64,000 nucleotides of DNA from Pyropia yezoensis (Eukaryota > Rhodophyta > Bangiophyceae > Bangiales > Bangiaceae): the NCBI GenBank assembly GCA_009829735.1, contig CM020618.1, positions 16,973,346-17,037,345 on the forward strand, given 5' to 3'. Below the pieces are notes generated by a model. That model was not told where the DNA came from. It saw nothing but the letters and a program-made list of their open reading frames with translations, and searched no databases. Shown here one piece after another: positions 32,670 to 42,665 of this stretch. The position numbers and the translations under genes are program-made. Each line of letters opens with the position of its first letter. Within the stretch, counting starts at the first letter, position 1.

Positions 32670-35600
32670 TCAAGGGTCAGGGGACATCGCGGAACCTGGC
32701 GCGCACGACGAGGTAGGAGCGAGTGTGGGGAGCAGAACACCCGAGTCCAGGGATGGTGTCACGCTCTTCAGCGGCTCCGACCCATCTGGGACGGTGGACA
32801 GCACCCCAGACGCCACGGACGGCTGCGAGCCGGCACTTCGTGGCGGAGATCCCCCGGGAAGGAGTACCGCCGTTGTGCCGGCGGCAGCCGGCACACCGGC
32901 GGAGTCGCCACCCATGGGAAAGTCCCCCGTCGACGCCACGACGGGCAAGGCCGGACGCGACTGCGGCAGGTCGTCTGCGTCCTCCGCCCCGCCAGCCGCC
33001 ACAGGCGACGGCGGCGTCCCTGTAGGAGGGGTGCACGACGCAACCGCCACGCTGCTCCCCGGCGCGACCCCCCAAGGCTGTGATGCCGCACGGGATGCAG
33101 AGGTGGCGGGGGGGGGGGGCGATGCCACCTGTCCCACCCAGGGTGACGCGGGCGGCGCCGACGGCGAAGGCGATGCCCGCACCAGCGGCTGAACTGGAGG
33201 CGTGCAGGCCAGCAACGCGCCGTCGGTCGCACTGGGCGGGCCGTCAGCGTCGACCGGAGAGCGAGGTGGTCGCTCCGCAGTTGCGGCCAAGCCAAGCGTC
33301 AGCTCCACGGCCTGCGCCAGCACGGCATCGGCATGAGAGAGGCGCGCACCGCCAGAAGGCCCAGCGTCAACAGCCGCGGAAGCCGGCTTCTGTAAGAGAG
33401 CAGCCGAGCCGGAACGCACAACGTCTACAGATGGGCAGGGTGCGCAAGCGCCCAAGACGCCGAGAGCACCCGAGACGTTGGCCGACGCGCTAGGCAGCTG
33501 CCCACCACTGGAAGGCGGCTGCTTGACGGCGGTCGTCGGGCACACCTTCTCGGGCTCAGATGAAGCAGGCGGCAGCTCCGCGTCGGGGCCGAGGGCGATA
33601 GCAGGCACACCGCTGGGCATTCCGCCGAGAAGTGCAACGGCAACGTCAGACGCCGGGGACAGCGGCCCATCACCTGCGGCCAGAAGCTTGTTGTCGGCTG
33701 TCGCCGCCCCATTGTCCACGGTCATCGTCCAGCCTACATGTCCCTGTGCAGACTTGCACCGCTCCTGCTCACAATCTGCTGTTAGGGGCCCACCGTCGGT
33801 CAGCGGGAGCCCACTGGCCGATAGTGCGGGAGATGAACGCCCACCGTCGGGTGGAGGGAGCAGACGGTCCGCCGGTGACCCGCAGTCTACACCAGACGGC
33901 GTAAGGACAGAAGCCACTCGAGCCGAGCGTTCCGCAGCTTCCGTCGGTCGCTGCTGCGGCGCACTGGGAGTCGGCATCACAGGCGAAACAGGGGTGCACC
34001 CAGGGTCGCCCAACACCAGTGACCGCGGAGCACCCGCGAATGCAGACCCGCTCCCACCGGGCGGCACTTGAGTTCCCGTGCTGTCTGCTACCAGGGGTGA
34101 TGGTGAGAGTGGCCGCCGCCGCCGCCGCTCCACAGACTCGCTACCTCCCGCAGATGCAGCCCGTGAGCAGCGCAGCACGTCGATGCGGCTCAGCATATCC
34201 ACCGGAGGAGTCACGGGCGAAACCCCATTCGTCGCCCTCGGAAGTGGCAGATTCACTCTGACGTCCGCGTCACGAACAAGCTGGCTATGGAACGGGCGGT
34301 GCTCCGCCAGCTGCGGCCGTCGCAGGGATCGGGGAGCACACAATTGCTGTTCATGCAAGCCACTGGGAGCAGAGGAGGGCAGGGCGGGCGAGCGACGACG
34401 TACAACTGCGGCGGCAGCGCAAGTTCCAGTCTTTGGGCGAGGAGCATCATCCATATCAAGCTCAGGCGATGAGGGTCGACTGCCCTCCTCCGCCTCAGCT
34501 GACGACTCGTCGTTCATGACAGGGGCTTGCGGCAGTGGCCCGATCGAGGACGACGGCAGCGCTGCCCGGGACGAACCAGCGTGCCGGCCAAACCGTGCGG
34601 CTACATCCGCTGCCGCTGCCGCCTCAATTGCCGTTGATGTGATCTCCTCCTGCTCTGCTGTCTCAGGAAGCAGAGGAAACAGGTCCGCCTCTGCGCCAGG
34701 GCCATCAGCTCCCATACCGTGGTCATCCACGCAATCGTCTTCTGAGGGGCTCCCGCTGGGCGACGCACCCGCACGGGCCATGTCAGCGTCTGTCTCAGCT
34801 AGCGCCGCATCGGCCTCGGCCTCGGCAGCCTCGTCCCAATCAAGGGCATCCCCGTCCACAGATGAACTACCTCGGGACAGCTGGAAAAGGGCATGTCCCT
34901 TCTCCTCCCAAAGCAAACGTCGTGGTAGCGGCGACTTGGGCCTGGGGGGCAGCGACCACGCCCGAGACTCCGCCTGCTCCACCTGCACATTTGACCAAGC
35001 GAAGGGAGAGCGCGATAGCGGTCCCGAGGCCGGCTGCCGGCGCGTTTGCCGAGGAGAAGCAGACCGCGAAGAAGCAAATCGCGGGGAAGCAGGGCACGGG
35101 GAAGCAGGCGGCGGGGAAGCAGGCGGCGGGGAAGCACGTCGCAGCGACCGTCCCAGCAAAGCCGGTGCCGGGCCTTGCTGACTAGGGACCGTCGCTTCCG
35201 CCTCCGGGACTGCCATGTGGTTCAGCGATAGCGACGTCCGTCTCACTGCAGCCGCCCCCCCTAGAGGCGAGCCAAAGTACGACGACACGACGACCTTGCC
35301 CGAACGCCGACGCCCAGCAGCCCCGCCCACTTCAACATCTCCAACACGACTGTTGGCGCGCGCATCACCACGCCCAAAACCGGCCCCCGCTGCAACACCG
35401 TCCGCCCGAGTCAAGGACAAAAAATTCGCCATCTGCGGCGACCGGCCGACCCGGTGAGGTCGTCCCCCAGACGGGGGGGCAGAAGACGGGGCAGCAGAGC
35501 CGCCGGGAGTCCCAGAGGGCAACGCACCCACTTGCTGCGCAATTAGCGTCACAGCCGCGCCCAATGAGTCGGCCGCACTCCCCGCGTCACTGGCAGCTTC

Positions 35601-36884
35601 CGACGGCGCCGCGGCCGGACGAGGACGCTTAAAAGGCTTACGCACAGCCGCAGCACTCTGCTTGGACACGAGAAACGTCCGAATACCCCCTTGCAAGCCG
35701 CTGGCAGCGCCCACGGGGACCTCTACTTGCTCTGACCGTGCCATAAAAGGTGCACTGGCGGCCCCCGCAGCCCCTCGCGGCTGCCACGCCGACCGTGGCC
35801 GCACCATAGGGGCGGCTGCCGTTCCTCGTGGCACCAGCGGCTGGTGGGTGATGGGGTGCAGCTCCGAGCGTACCACCGCCGCCGCCACGTCCGAGGGCGG
35901 GTGGGCTCCCAAAAACGCATATGGAGACATCGAAGCGTCCTCCGCGGCTACCATCGTTGGTGGTACGTGGTGGAGAGCCGCCGGCGACAGTGGAGTTAGG
36001 TGGACTGTACGTCGAGCCGACGGGTCCCACACAACCTGGTGGCGGAACACTAAGCAAGCGCGGTGGAAGTCAGCAATGAAGGTGGGTTGCACCCGCAGGC
36101 GCGGTTCGGCAGAAACAAACGCCAGAAGCCGCCCCAGGTTGCCCGCAAACTGCCGCACAAGTCCGTGGGCCCGCTTGACCCCCAGTCCGGGCACACCTGG
36201 GAAAAAGTCACAGCCGGCAAGAACCGCGGTCCACAGCAGCATATCGGGGGTGCTGTGCCGCATTGGCGGGTCCGGCACGTCCCGCAAGTCCGCAGACTGG
36301 ACGCGGTCGGCATCCCCAAACTTTGACATCTTGAAGAGCAGTGTCGGGACTCCGTAAACCACAAGGTCCGAGTCCTCCGTAATGACCGCGTCCACCTCGC
36401 CAGTTGCCGCCAGGAAAGCCAGCTGCGCATCCGCCTCGTACGGCGCAACCATCGCACGAACGCCCAGCGGGCGTAGAGCGCCCATCACAGTCGCCACCAT
36501 TTCGGGGGTCACAGTGACGCAGCGCTGGAAATACTCGGTCGCGGCCCGCCGGTCCCCCACCGCCAATGCCGCCTCACCTGCACGCCGAGCCTCTGCTCGC
36601 GACGCCCGCCGCTCCGCGTTCGTATCCGCCTTCATTGGCAACGGAGCGCCATCAAAAACCACCACCGGAATCACCCCATGGTGAAGCAACAGGTTCACGC
36701 GGTGAAGAAAGTGGGTCAGGTAGCCGCTGGTGGGTGCCCCAGTTGCCAGCTCCAGGGCGCATGAATAGCCGCCGCGATGGAGCCACGCAAAGCCGTCAAC
36801 ACCCACCCGCCGTCCACGAAACGATGCCACGTTTACCCGCTCGGTGATGGGTCTCAACACTGGCAACAAGCCAGATATCCCCAT
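32670..36884 (-). CDS. EXO1: Exonuclease 1 (Rad2/XPG family), 1404 aa
   Basis: A flap-type 5'-3' exonuclease acting in mismatch repair, end resection and recombination in the nucleus. I start at the ATG read from 36884 (MGISGLLP), the invariant N-terminus of the family; the frame is open 13 codons further up. The XPG-N domain spans residues 1-100 with D30 and D78; the XPG-I domain has E150 and D152 (PYEADAQ), then D171 and D173 (TEDSDLVVYG); D226 and the helix-two-turn-helix follow (AGCDFFPGVPGLGVKRAHG). These match human EXO1 spacing almost residue for residue, so the nuclease should be active. After about residue 320 the chain is low-complexity and presumably disordered for over 1,000 residues, much longer than the roughly 850-residue animal protein. 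QGGIRTFL (398-405) resembles a PCNA-binding box, followed by a basic KPFKRPR patch. No intron is needed. Confidence 0.95.
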   Translation of the reverse strand: MGISGLLPVLRPITERVNVASFRGRRVGVDGFAWLHRGGYSCALELATGAPTSGYLTHFLHRVNLLLHHGVIPVVVFDGAPLPMKADTNAERRASRAEARRAGEAALAVGDRRAATEYFQRCVTVTPEMVATVMGALRPLGVRAMVAPYEADAQLAFLAATGEVDAVITEDSDLVVYGVPTLLFKMSKFGDADRVQSADLRDVPDPPMRHSTPDMLLWTAVLAGCDFFPGVPGLGVKRAHGLVRQFAGNLGRLLAFVSAEPRLRVQPTFIADFHRACLVFRHQVVWDPSARRTVHLTPLSPAALHHVPPTMVAAEDASMSPYAFLGAHPPSDVAAAVVRSELHPITHQPLVPRGTAAAPMVRPRSAWQPRGAAGAASAPFMARSEQVEVPVGAASGLQGGIRTFLVSKQSAAAVRKPFKRPRPAAAPSEAASDAGSAADSLGAAVTLIAQQVGALPSGTPGGSAAPSSAPPSGGRPHRVGRSPQMANFLSLTRADGVAAGAGFGRGDARANSRVGDVEVGGAAGRRRSGKVVVSSYFGSPLGGAAAVRRTSLSLNHMAVPEAEATVPSQQGPAPALLGRSLRRASPPPASPPPASPCPASPRFASSRSASPRQTRRQPASGPLSRSPFAWSNVQVEQAESRAWSLPPRPKSPLPRRLLWEEKGHALFQLSRGSSSVDGDALDWDEAAEAEADAALAETDADMARAGASPSGSPSEDDCVDDHGMGADGPGAEADLFPLLPETAEQEEITSTAIEAAAAADVAARFGRHAGSSRAALPSSSIGPLPQAPVMNDESSAEAEEGSRPSSPELDMDDAPRPKTGTCAAAAVVRRRSPALPSSAPSGLHEQQLCAPRSLRRPQLAEHRPFHSQLVRDADVRVNLPLPRATNGVSPVTPPVDMLSRIDVLRCSRAASAGGSESVERRRRRPLSPSPLVADSTGTQVPPGGSGSAFAGAPRSLVLGDPGCTPVSPVMPTPSAPQQRPTEAAERSARVASVLTPSGVDCGSPADRLLPPPDGGRSSPALSASGLPLTDGGPLTADCEQERCKSAQGHVGWTMTVDNGAATADNKLLAAGDGPLSPASDVAVALLGGMPSGVPAIALGPDAELPPASSEPEKVCPTTAVKQPPSSGGQLPSASANVSGALGVLGACAPCPSVDVVRSGSAALLQKPASAAVDAGPSGGARLSHADAVLAQAVELTLGLAATAERPPRSPVDADGPPSATDGALLACTPPVQPLVRASPSPSAPPASPWVGQVASPPPPATSASRAASQPWGVAPGSSVAVASCTPPTGTPPSPVAAGGAEDADDLPQSRPALPVVASTGDFPMGGDSAGVPAAAGTTAVLLPGGSPPRSAGSQPSVASGVLSTVPDGSEPLKSVTPSLDSGVLLPTLAPTSSCAPGSAMSPDP

Positions 36885-37713
36885 CCCAGGCTGCGAGAGT
36901 AGTGGGGGGGAAGGGCGGAGCACACCGCATGCAATGAAATCAGAGCAGAACGGCTGCCGTCACGTGCACTGGTGCGCACTGCCAGGAAAGCGCGCCCCAC
37001 TCAGTACCAGGACCCCCTATACTCCGCTTCCGCGACGAGATGGGCCACAGTGACGGCGAGAAGTAGCTCCGCCGAGGCGGTGCCACCACCGCCGCCGCTC
37101 CAGTCACACGCAAGAGCAGTCACCGACGCTCGCCTGCACCGCCCCACCACTCTGCCACACGTGTCGCCCTTTCGCTGAGCGCGGGAGGCGTGCCGCCGCC
37201 CGGTCCGCGCTGGCAAAGGCGGGTAGGCACCCTGCCATCGGCAGTGGTGGACACGGCGAGCGCCGACCGGCATCGCGGGAGCCCGCCCGCGACCGCCGTA
37301 CGCGCGAAGCACAGGCACCGGCGCGCACTCTCGACAGCTTGCAAGGACGATCACAAATGTGAGCGCCTGGGTTGTGGCGCGCAGGAAGGCAATGACTTCT
37401 GGATGCATAGACGTTGTGCCAATTATAATTCCACATATCTGTGACTTAACCGACAGTGGCGTACTGTAAAGAAGGATGATGATGATGAAGGGACGGGATC
37501 CATTGGTCCAGACAGCGACTTTCATCACCTTCACCGTCAACATCCAATTTTAACAGGCAGCACTATAGGCAGCCAGCACCTACCACCTTGACGCCGGACA
37601 GCTGTGCACCTCGGCTTGTTTCGGGAGGTCACCGCGTCTCTTGTTCCGCTCTTGCAGCGCGCTGTTGTGGTATCTTTCTGAGGCTGACGGGCACCCCCTT
37701 GCCTCTCCTCACT
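36885..37713. promoter_or_regulatory. Intergenic region between divergent EXO1 and DAHP synthase
   Basis: About 830 bases separate the two start codons, which face away from each other, so promoters of both genes should lie here. A lower-GC patch with AATTATAATTCC and ACATATCTGTG words lies near 37419-37445. No motif is certain. Frames here are short and I call no gene. Confidence 0.4.
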
Positions 37714-39469
37714 ATGGTCGCTTTCGTGGCCTCCGCGCTGCTGGTTGCCTCTGCCTCTCGGCGTCGCCATTGTGCGACCTGTGGTGCACCCCCGCTTCCC
37801 CGCCCGTGCATGACAGCTGTTTCTCCGGCATCGTCTGGTTCGGAAGCCCTCCCCAGTGCCGGCGATGGCGAGTGGGCACCCGATTCGTGGCGCCGCTTCC
37901 CGGCCCTGCAGCAGCCCGAGTACCCCGATGCCGCTGCTTTGGCCGAGGTGGAGGACCGCCTTGCCCGCAACCCGCCGCTTGTCTTTCCCGGCGAGACCCA
38001 GCGGCTCAAGGCGTCACTGGCGGCGGCCGGGCGAGGGGAGGCATTCGTACTGCAAGGTGGTGACTGCGCCGAGACGTTTGAGGACTTCTCGTCTGCTTCG
38101 GTCGAAGCAACGTTCCGTCTGCTCATCGCCCAGGTCATCGCGATGAGCTACTTGTCAGGTCTTCCCATTGTCAAAATTGGGCGCATTGCAGGGCAGTTTG
38201 GTAAGCGCGTTATCTGGGTGGTTGGAGGGGTGTGTCACGTACTTGCATGTGTGCCGCTGCGATATGCGAAAGAGGGGCGTCAGCGCTTGCATGTGCGCTT
38301 GGGGGATTACGGTCTTTGTCATGCATGATCCCTGCTGACACAGAACGATGTGGACGGATTTCTTATTTCTTGACGTTGAGCGACTGCGTATCTCCCGTTG
38401 TGTGCCTGGAACTGCGTTAGCCAAGCCGCGGTCGGCGCTGACCGAAATGACTGCTGATGGGTTGGAGATCCCATCTTTCCGCGGCGACATAATCCACTCC
38501 TCGGACCCGGATGAAGCGGCGCGGGTGCCCGACCCGGAGCGTCTGGTACGAGCCTACGCACAGTCGGCTGCGTCCCTCAACATGCTTCGGGCGTTGGCCA
38601 AGTCCACAGCCACCATGACGGAGTGGACGGACCTGATCTCGACGTTGGGTGGGCCCGCTCAGCGCGACCTCGTCGAGCGCATTGAAGACGCTCTTCAGTT
38701 TGTTTCTGCGTGTGGCGTGGCGGTGGAGGGCAACGCCGCGTTCCGGGAACCGGAGTTTTACACCAGCCACGAAGCTCTGCTGTTGCCGTTTGAGCAGGCC
38801 CTCACGCGCCGGGTGGCCACCCCGGCGACGCGCGGCGGCAGCGGCGGTGGCAGTGGGGGTGCGCCGTCGGAGGCGTGGTGGAATACATCCGCCCACATAG
38901 TGTGGGTCGGCGAGCGGACGCGGCAGCTGGACCACGCCCACGTCGAGTTTTTGCGGGGCATCTCGAATCCAATTGGCGTGAAGGTGGGTCCAACGACGGA
39001 GCCCGAGTACCTCTTGCAGATCCTGGAGCGCCTCAATCCCGCGAATGAGGAGGGGCGGATCATGGTGATTGTCCGTATGGGCGCGGAGAAGGTGTGGCGC
39101 AAGCTACCCCCGCTGCTGCGGGCGGTGACAGCCGCCGGAAAGCACGTGGTGTGGAGCTGCGACCCGATGCACGAGAACACCATCAAGACGGCGTCGGGCG
39201 TGAAAACACGTCCGGTGGACCTCGTTCTCAACGAGATGAATGCCTTTTTCTCGGTCCACGCGGCCGAAGGAACCGTCCCTGGGGGGATTCACCTGGAGAT
39301 GACTGGGCTTCAAGTAACGGAGTGTCTGGGAGGTGAGGCATCCCCCGTGTCGGAGCAGAGCCTTGCGGACAACTACAAGAGCGCGTGTGACCCCCGGCTT
39401 AACGGAAGCCAGGCGTTAGAGATGGCGATTGCCGCGGGCAAGCGGCTTCGCGAGCGCTCGCGTCGTTAG
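37714..39469 (+). CDS. DHS: Class II (plant-type) 3-deoxy-D-arabino-heptulosonate-7-phosphate synthase
   Basis: Catalyses the first shikimate-pathway step, joining phosphoenolpyruvate and erythrose 4-phosphate. Two exons: 37714-38200 and 38421-39469, with a 220-base intron (GTAAGC to TTAG). The junction restores the family motif AKPRS at residues 163-167. The product is 511 aa, close to plant enzymes. Exon 1 carries GGDCAE (115-120), the active-site cysteine motif. Exon 2 has SHEALLLPFEQALTR, the long VWVGERTRQLDHAH motif followed by NPIGVKVGPT, then SCDPMHENT and MTGLQVTECLGG. Residues 1 to about 50 are Ala/Ser/Arg-rich with few acids, like a transit peptide, so plastid import is likely. Start choice: first in-frame ATG before that region. 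The stop is TAG at 39467-39469. Confidence 0.95.
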
Positions 39470-39949
39470 CAGCTGAGCGGCTAATGTGGGTAGGTGGTCA
39501 CGGAGGGTGGCTCCTGCGCACCGTGGTGCACTGGCTGCCCTATCGACTTTTTCATGCGTGGTGCTCTTGTGCACACCGAGGAGTGCCCTCGGCGTGTGCA
39601 CACCGAGAATGCTCTCGGTCTTGCCCACCAAGCAGTGAGCTTGTTCCCGCGGGACCATCTCTTTGCTTGCCTCTGGTTCGTTGCTGTTTTTCGTGCTTGC
39701 CGTTCTGTGTTCTGCATCATGGCATCTCGAGTTTGCGTCTCTGTTTAATTTTAGACAATGTACTTAGTCTCTGTTTCCTGTGTACTGGTGAGACCGCCCG
39801 CTTCCGTCGTCAAGTGGGCACGGTGCCGCGTTCATCCAGCGCCACACCGACGCTGTGCCCACGTCCTCGTCACCCACCGGCCAACCCCCCCTTCGGCCCC
39901 CCATCCGCCCTTCCCGTCAGCGTCCATCTGCCCTGTCTGCTCTGGAGCC
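39470..39949. other. Spacer between DAHP synthase and NOP10
   Basis: About 480 bases, both flanking genes on the plus strand. It should hold the 3' UTR of the first gene and the promoter of the second. A duplicated GTGCACACCGAG word lies near 39570-39610. No convincing signal or extra gene. Confidence 0.4.
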
Positions 39950-40329
39950 ATGTATCTCATGAAGACGGAAGATGGTTGCTATACCCTGAAGAAGGTAGAT
40001 GCCAAAGGCTTGCCAACGTCGTCTGCCCACCCCGCTCGCTTTTCTCCCGACGACAAGTTTAGCCGCCATCGTGTGACGCTGAAGAAGCGGTTTGGTAAGT
40101 TTTGCCCATGCTTTCGTCTGGCTATGACTACTTTTCCGCGTCTTTGGGTTGGCCTTCTCTTTTCTTCTTCGTATGGGGCTTCTTGTCGACCTGGTGGAAT
40201 CTGAGGAGCACGCTGGTGTGCAGCAGAACTTTGACTGACGTCCCTCTTTGTCCATGAAGTGTTTGGTGGTGCATTTGGATGATCGTCACAGGGATCCTCA
40301 TGACCCAGTCACCAGCACCGAAGTGCTGA
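39950..40329 (+). CDS. NOP10: H/ACA ribonucleoprotein subunit NOP10, 60 aa
   Basis: A small core protein of H/ACA RNPs, which guide rRNA pseudouridylation in the nucleolus; in many eukaryotes it also belongs to telomerase RNP. Two exons: 39950-40094 (48 codons plus one base) and 40292-40329, separated by a 197-base intron with GTAAGT and CACAG ends. Exon 1 gives [15 protein letters not shown] at the start and the near-invariant [17 protein letters not shown] and VTLKKRF. Exon 2 completes the C-terminus as [12 protein letters not shown] and stops at TGA 40327-40329. The length is typical (about 60-64 aa). The second exon is too short to be found by frame length and rests on the splice sites plus homology. 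Confidence 0.95.
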
Positions 40330-40679
40330 AGCCAGTGGTGCTGCGATCAGTTGATGGTGCTGCGCTAGGATTCTTGTGGCAGTGGCACGCGTGGACAGCC
40401 CGCCTGCATTCCCTGTTTTTTTGTTCTTCTTGCATGGGTCATGTGCCCCAGTAGACAGCATGCAGTTCAAATGATGGCTAGTGCCTTCAACGTGATGAGG
40501 TGCTCGACGTGTGACACAGGTCAGGAGGCACTCACACCTCTGCAAAACGAGAGCCATTTGTATACATATTTTAAGAACCCCAGAGAAGAAAAATGCCCAT
40601 TGACGCTGCGGAAGGCCACGTGCGGCAGTCGGTCGCCCGGGTCTCAGAAACAAACACCAGCGGACGGTTCAGCAAGTGA
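40330..40679. other. Convergent 3' region between NOP10 and the DprA-like gene
   Basis: Both neighbouring genes end here, so it should hold two 3' UTRs. No further gene or structured RNA is seen. Confidence 0.45.
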
Positions 40680-42215
40680 TCAGTCCAAGTACATTAGCGT
40701 GGCCACCTTACCCAGTGCCTTGGCCTCGCGGGCAGACTCCAAACTTCCCGTTCCCCAACCGAATGCAGTCACCACAGGTCATAGAACAACGACCAAGACA
40801 GCAGAACAGCAGAATGAAAGTCGGGTCAGCCGAGGTACAACACCACCAAGAAGAGTCTGAGCTCACAGGCAAAGAGTCAATCACTACCATCGCTCTCCCA
40901 GCGCTGGGAGCACATTAGGGTGGGACGGCGGAAGATAGAAAACCACAGATGCAGCTCAATGATCCAGTGCGCAACGTACATGACGTCAGAATCATGAAAT
41001 GCAAATGCGATGAAGTGAGTGCACCTGGACAGGATGTCTGAGTTGCAAAGCTGGGATGCGTAGTCCAGCGGCAAGCTGTCGTTCTTGGATAGCTCCACCA
41101 CGTGCTTCACCTTCTTCAGCTGTATCGCGCCGAGGCAATCAAGAACCCAACACGGCGACGGAATACAAAAAGGAACAATAGGAGCGCCACTCAAGGTTAG
41201 GTTCACCATCCATCCTCTCTCTTGCGCTCTCGCGCAGGGACGAAACGTGCCCCACCCAACAGACACCACCCACAGCATCACACGTGCCACGTGCAGGGAC
41301 TCCCCACGGACCAACGACACTCAAGCGGGATATGGCTCCACGCATGTCCCGTGTGAGCCCCCTTCAGCTACCAGGTCGTACCTGCGTCTGTGACTCAGCC
41401 GGCTGTCGCCGCATGCTCTGCGGTAGCACAACGGTCAGCAAATCGGGCTTCTCCGCCCGCAGCGCCCCCTTGATGACCGCGTAGTTGGTACCTGCCGCTC
41501 CCGACGTAAAGACATGGTTCCCAACCAGAACGTTGGCATAGGTGAGCAGCTCAATGATCTGCTGGTGGAGATAGCTGGCATGGCGAGTACCGAGGATGGC
41601 CACATTCCGCGGACCATCTGCCTGAATGGCTGCAAGCTCCTGTAGCACGGTCCCAAACGAACGCTCGGTACTCTCGGGCTCGAGGGTGGTCACCGATTGG
41701 GACTTAGAGCTGCCGATAGACGACAGGAAGTCGTCATTGGGAGAGCCGATCCTGCTGCTTATGTCTGCGCGTAGCATCGTATCATTGTCCACCAGCTTGA
41801 CCTGGGTGGCGGCGTTGGGCAGCGCCTCGAGAACCACCCCGTCCAGCTCCATGCACGTCGCGTCTGTGACGGCCGTGTTGTCGCCGGCTGCCGAGTTTAC
41901 CCCACCGCCATGGCCGCCACCGCCCCGCTTCATCCTCCCACCGCCCCCCGTCTTGCCATCGGCCAGGCCGGGGCCAGTCATGGCTCGCGGGGAGAGCGAG
42001 GGGGCGACGACGCTGCGGGTGGCCAGGGGGGGGTAAGGGGTATCCACAACCGCCATACCGGCAAAAGCGCTGCGGCACCTGCAAATGTCAGCGGTGGAGG
42101 GTGCGGAAGCGGCGGCCACGGCGACGCCCACGGGGAAGCCGCCAACAAACGCCATGCTGGAGGCTCGCCAAATGCCGGCGGGGGGAGACGGATGTCCAGA
42201 AAGGGCGACGGCCAT
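40680..42215 (-). CDS. DprA/SLOG-fold protein of cyanobacterial type, probably plastid-targeted, 345 aa
   Basis: Resembles the cyanobacterial and plant protein annotated as DNA recombination-mediator protein A; actual activity is not established. Three exons on the minus strand: 42215-41382, 41119-40980 and 40743-40680. Introns are 262 bases (GTACGA to ACAG) and 236 bases (GTACGT to GAAG). Residues 1 to about 185 are low-complexity, with a transit-peptide-like start (MAVALSGHPSPPAG). The conserved domain begins near 187 (FGTVLQELAAIQ), with a Rossmann-like NVAILGTRH (204-212), then TSGAAGTNYAVIKGAL (237-252), TVVLPQS (261-267), CNSDILSRCTHFIAFAFHDS and a C-terminal KVATLMYLD. Exon 3 is short and its acceptor lacks a good pyrimidine tract; homology of the C-terminus supports it. 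It converges with NOP10. The cyanobacterial affinity is evidence for a plastid-bearing host. Confidence 0.85.
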
Positions 42216-42582
42216 GTAATGGGGGGAAGTGGGGTGACGAAGGAGCACCTGCGACAAGCAGAGGCGGCCCACCCGCTGACAGGGGCGTGGCGACAGACGC
42301 GGTCGCGTTGGGCGATGAAGGCGATGGACCACACCGCGCGTGGAGTCGAGGCGGTGGCAGGACTGCTTGTCGCGAACCCCACCCGGCCCCCTCGGAGATT
42401 CGACTTGACCGCATGATCCGTGGAAAAGAGCAGAAGAAAACAGAAAGAGGACGTCATATGAAATACTTTGAGTGGTCGGCTTTCGCACAACAACGTGAAC
42501 TGCTGTTGATTTCTTGGCCAGGGTCCCCGTTCCTCTTCCCATTGAGCCTCGACAGCTCCCTGCGCGGCTAACATTCTCCCCC
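42216..42582. other. 5' region of the DprA-like gene
   Basis: The reading frame of the gene stays open upstream to 42542, so a longer N-terminus cannot be excluded. Otherwise no gene is seen. Confidence 0.4.
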
Positions 42583-42665
42583 GCGCGGCGGGTCTTAAAC
42601 CGTGTATCTTACTTTCCGCGCATCGGGCCCGAACAGGCGTGCACGGGATTGCAGGAGGGCCCCCA
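42583..42665 (+). repeat. Diverged extra copy of a TIR terminus
   Basis: From 42583, GCGCGGCGGGTCTTAAACC and the following CCGCGCATCGGGCCCG repeat the terminus of the element that starts 83 bases later. The element's left end is therefore present as an imperfect tandem pair. Confidence 0.65.

Noticed and set aside
34078-35181. Plus-strand frame of 367 codons, with similar ones at 33478-34071 and 32560-33192
   Set aside because: All are antisense to the low-complexity tail of EXO1, which has clear homology and a conserved start. They are shadow frames in GC-rich coding DNA.
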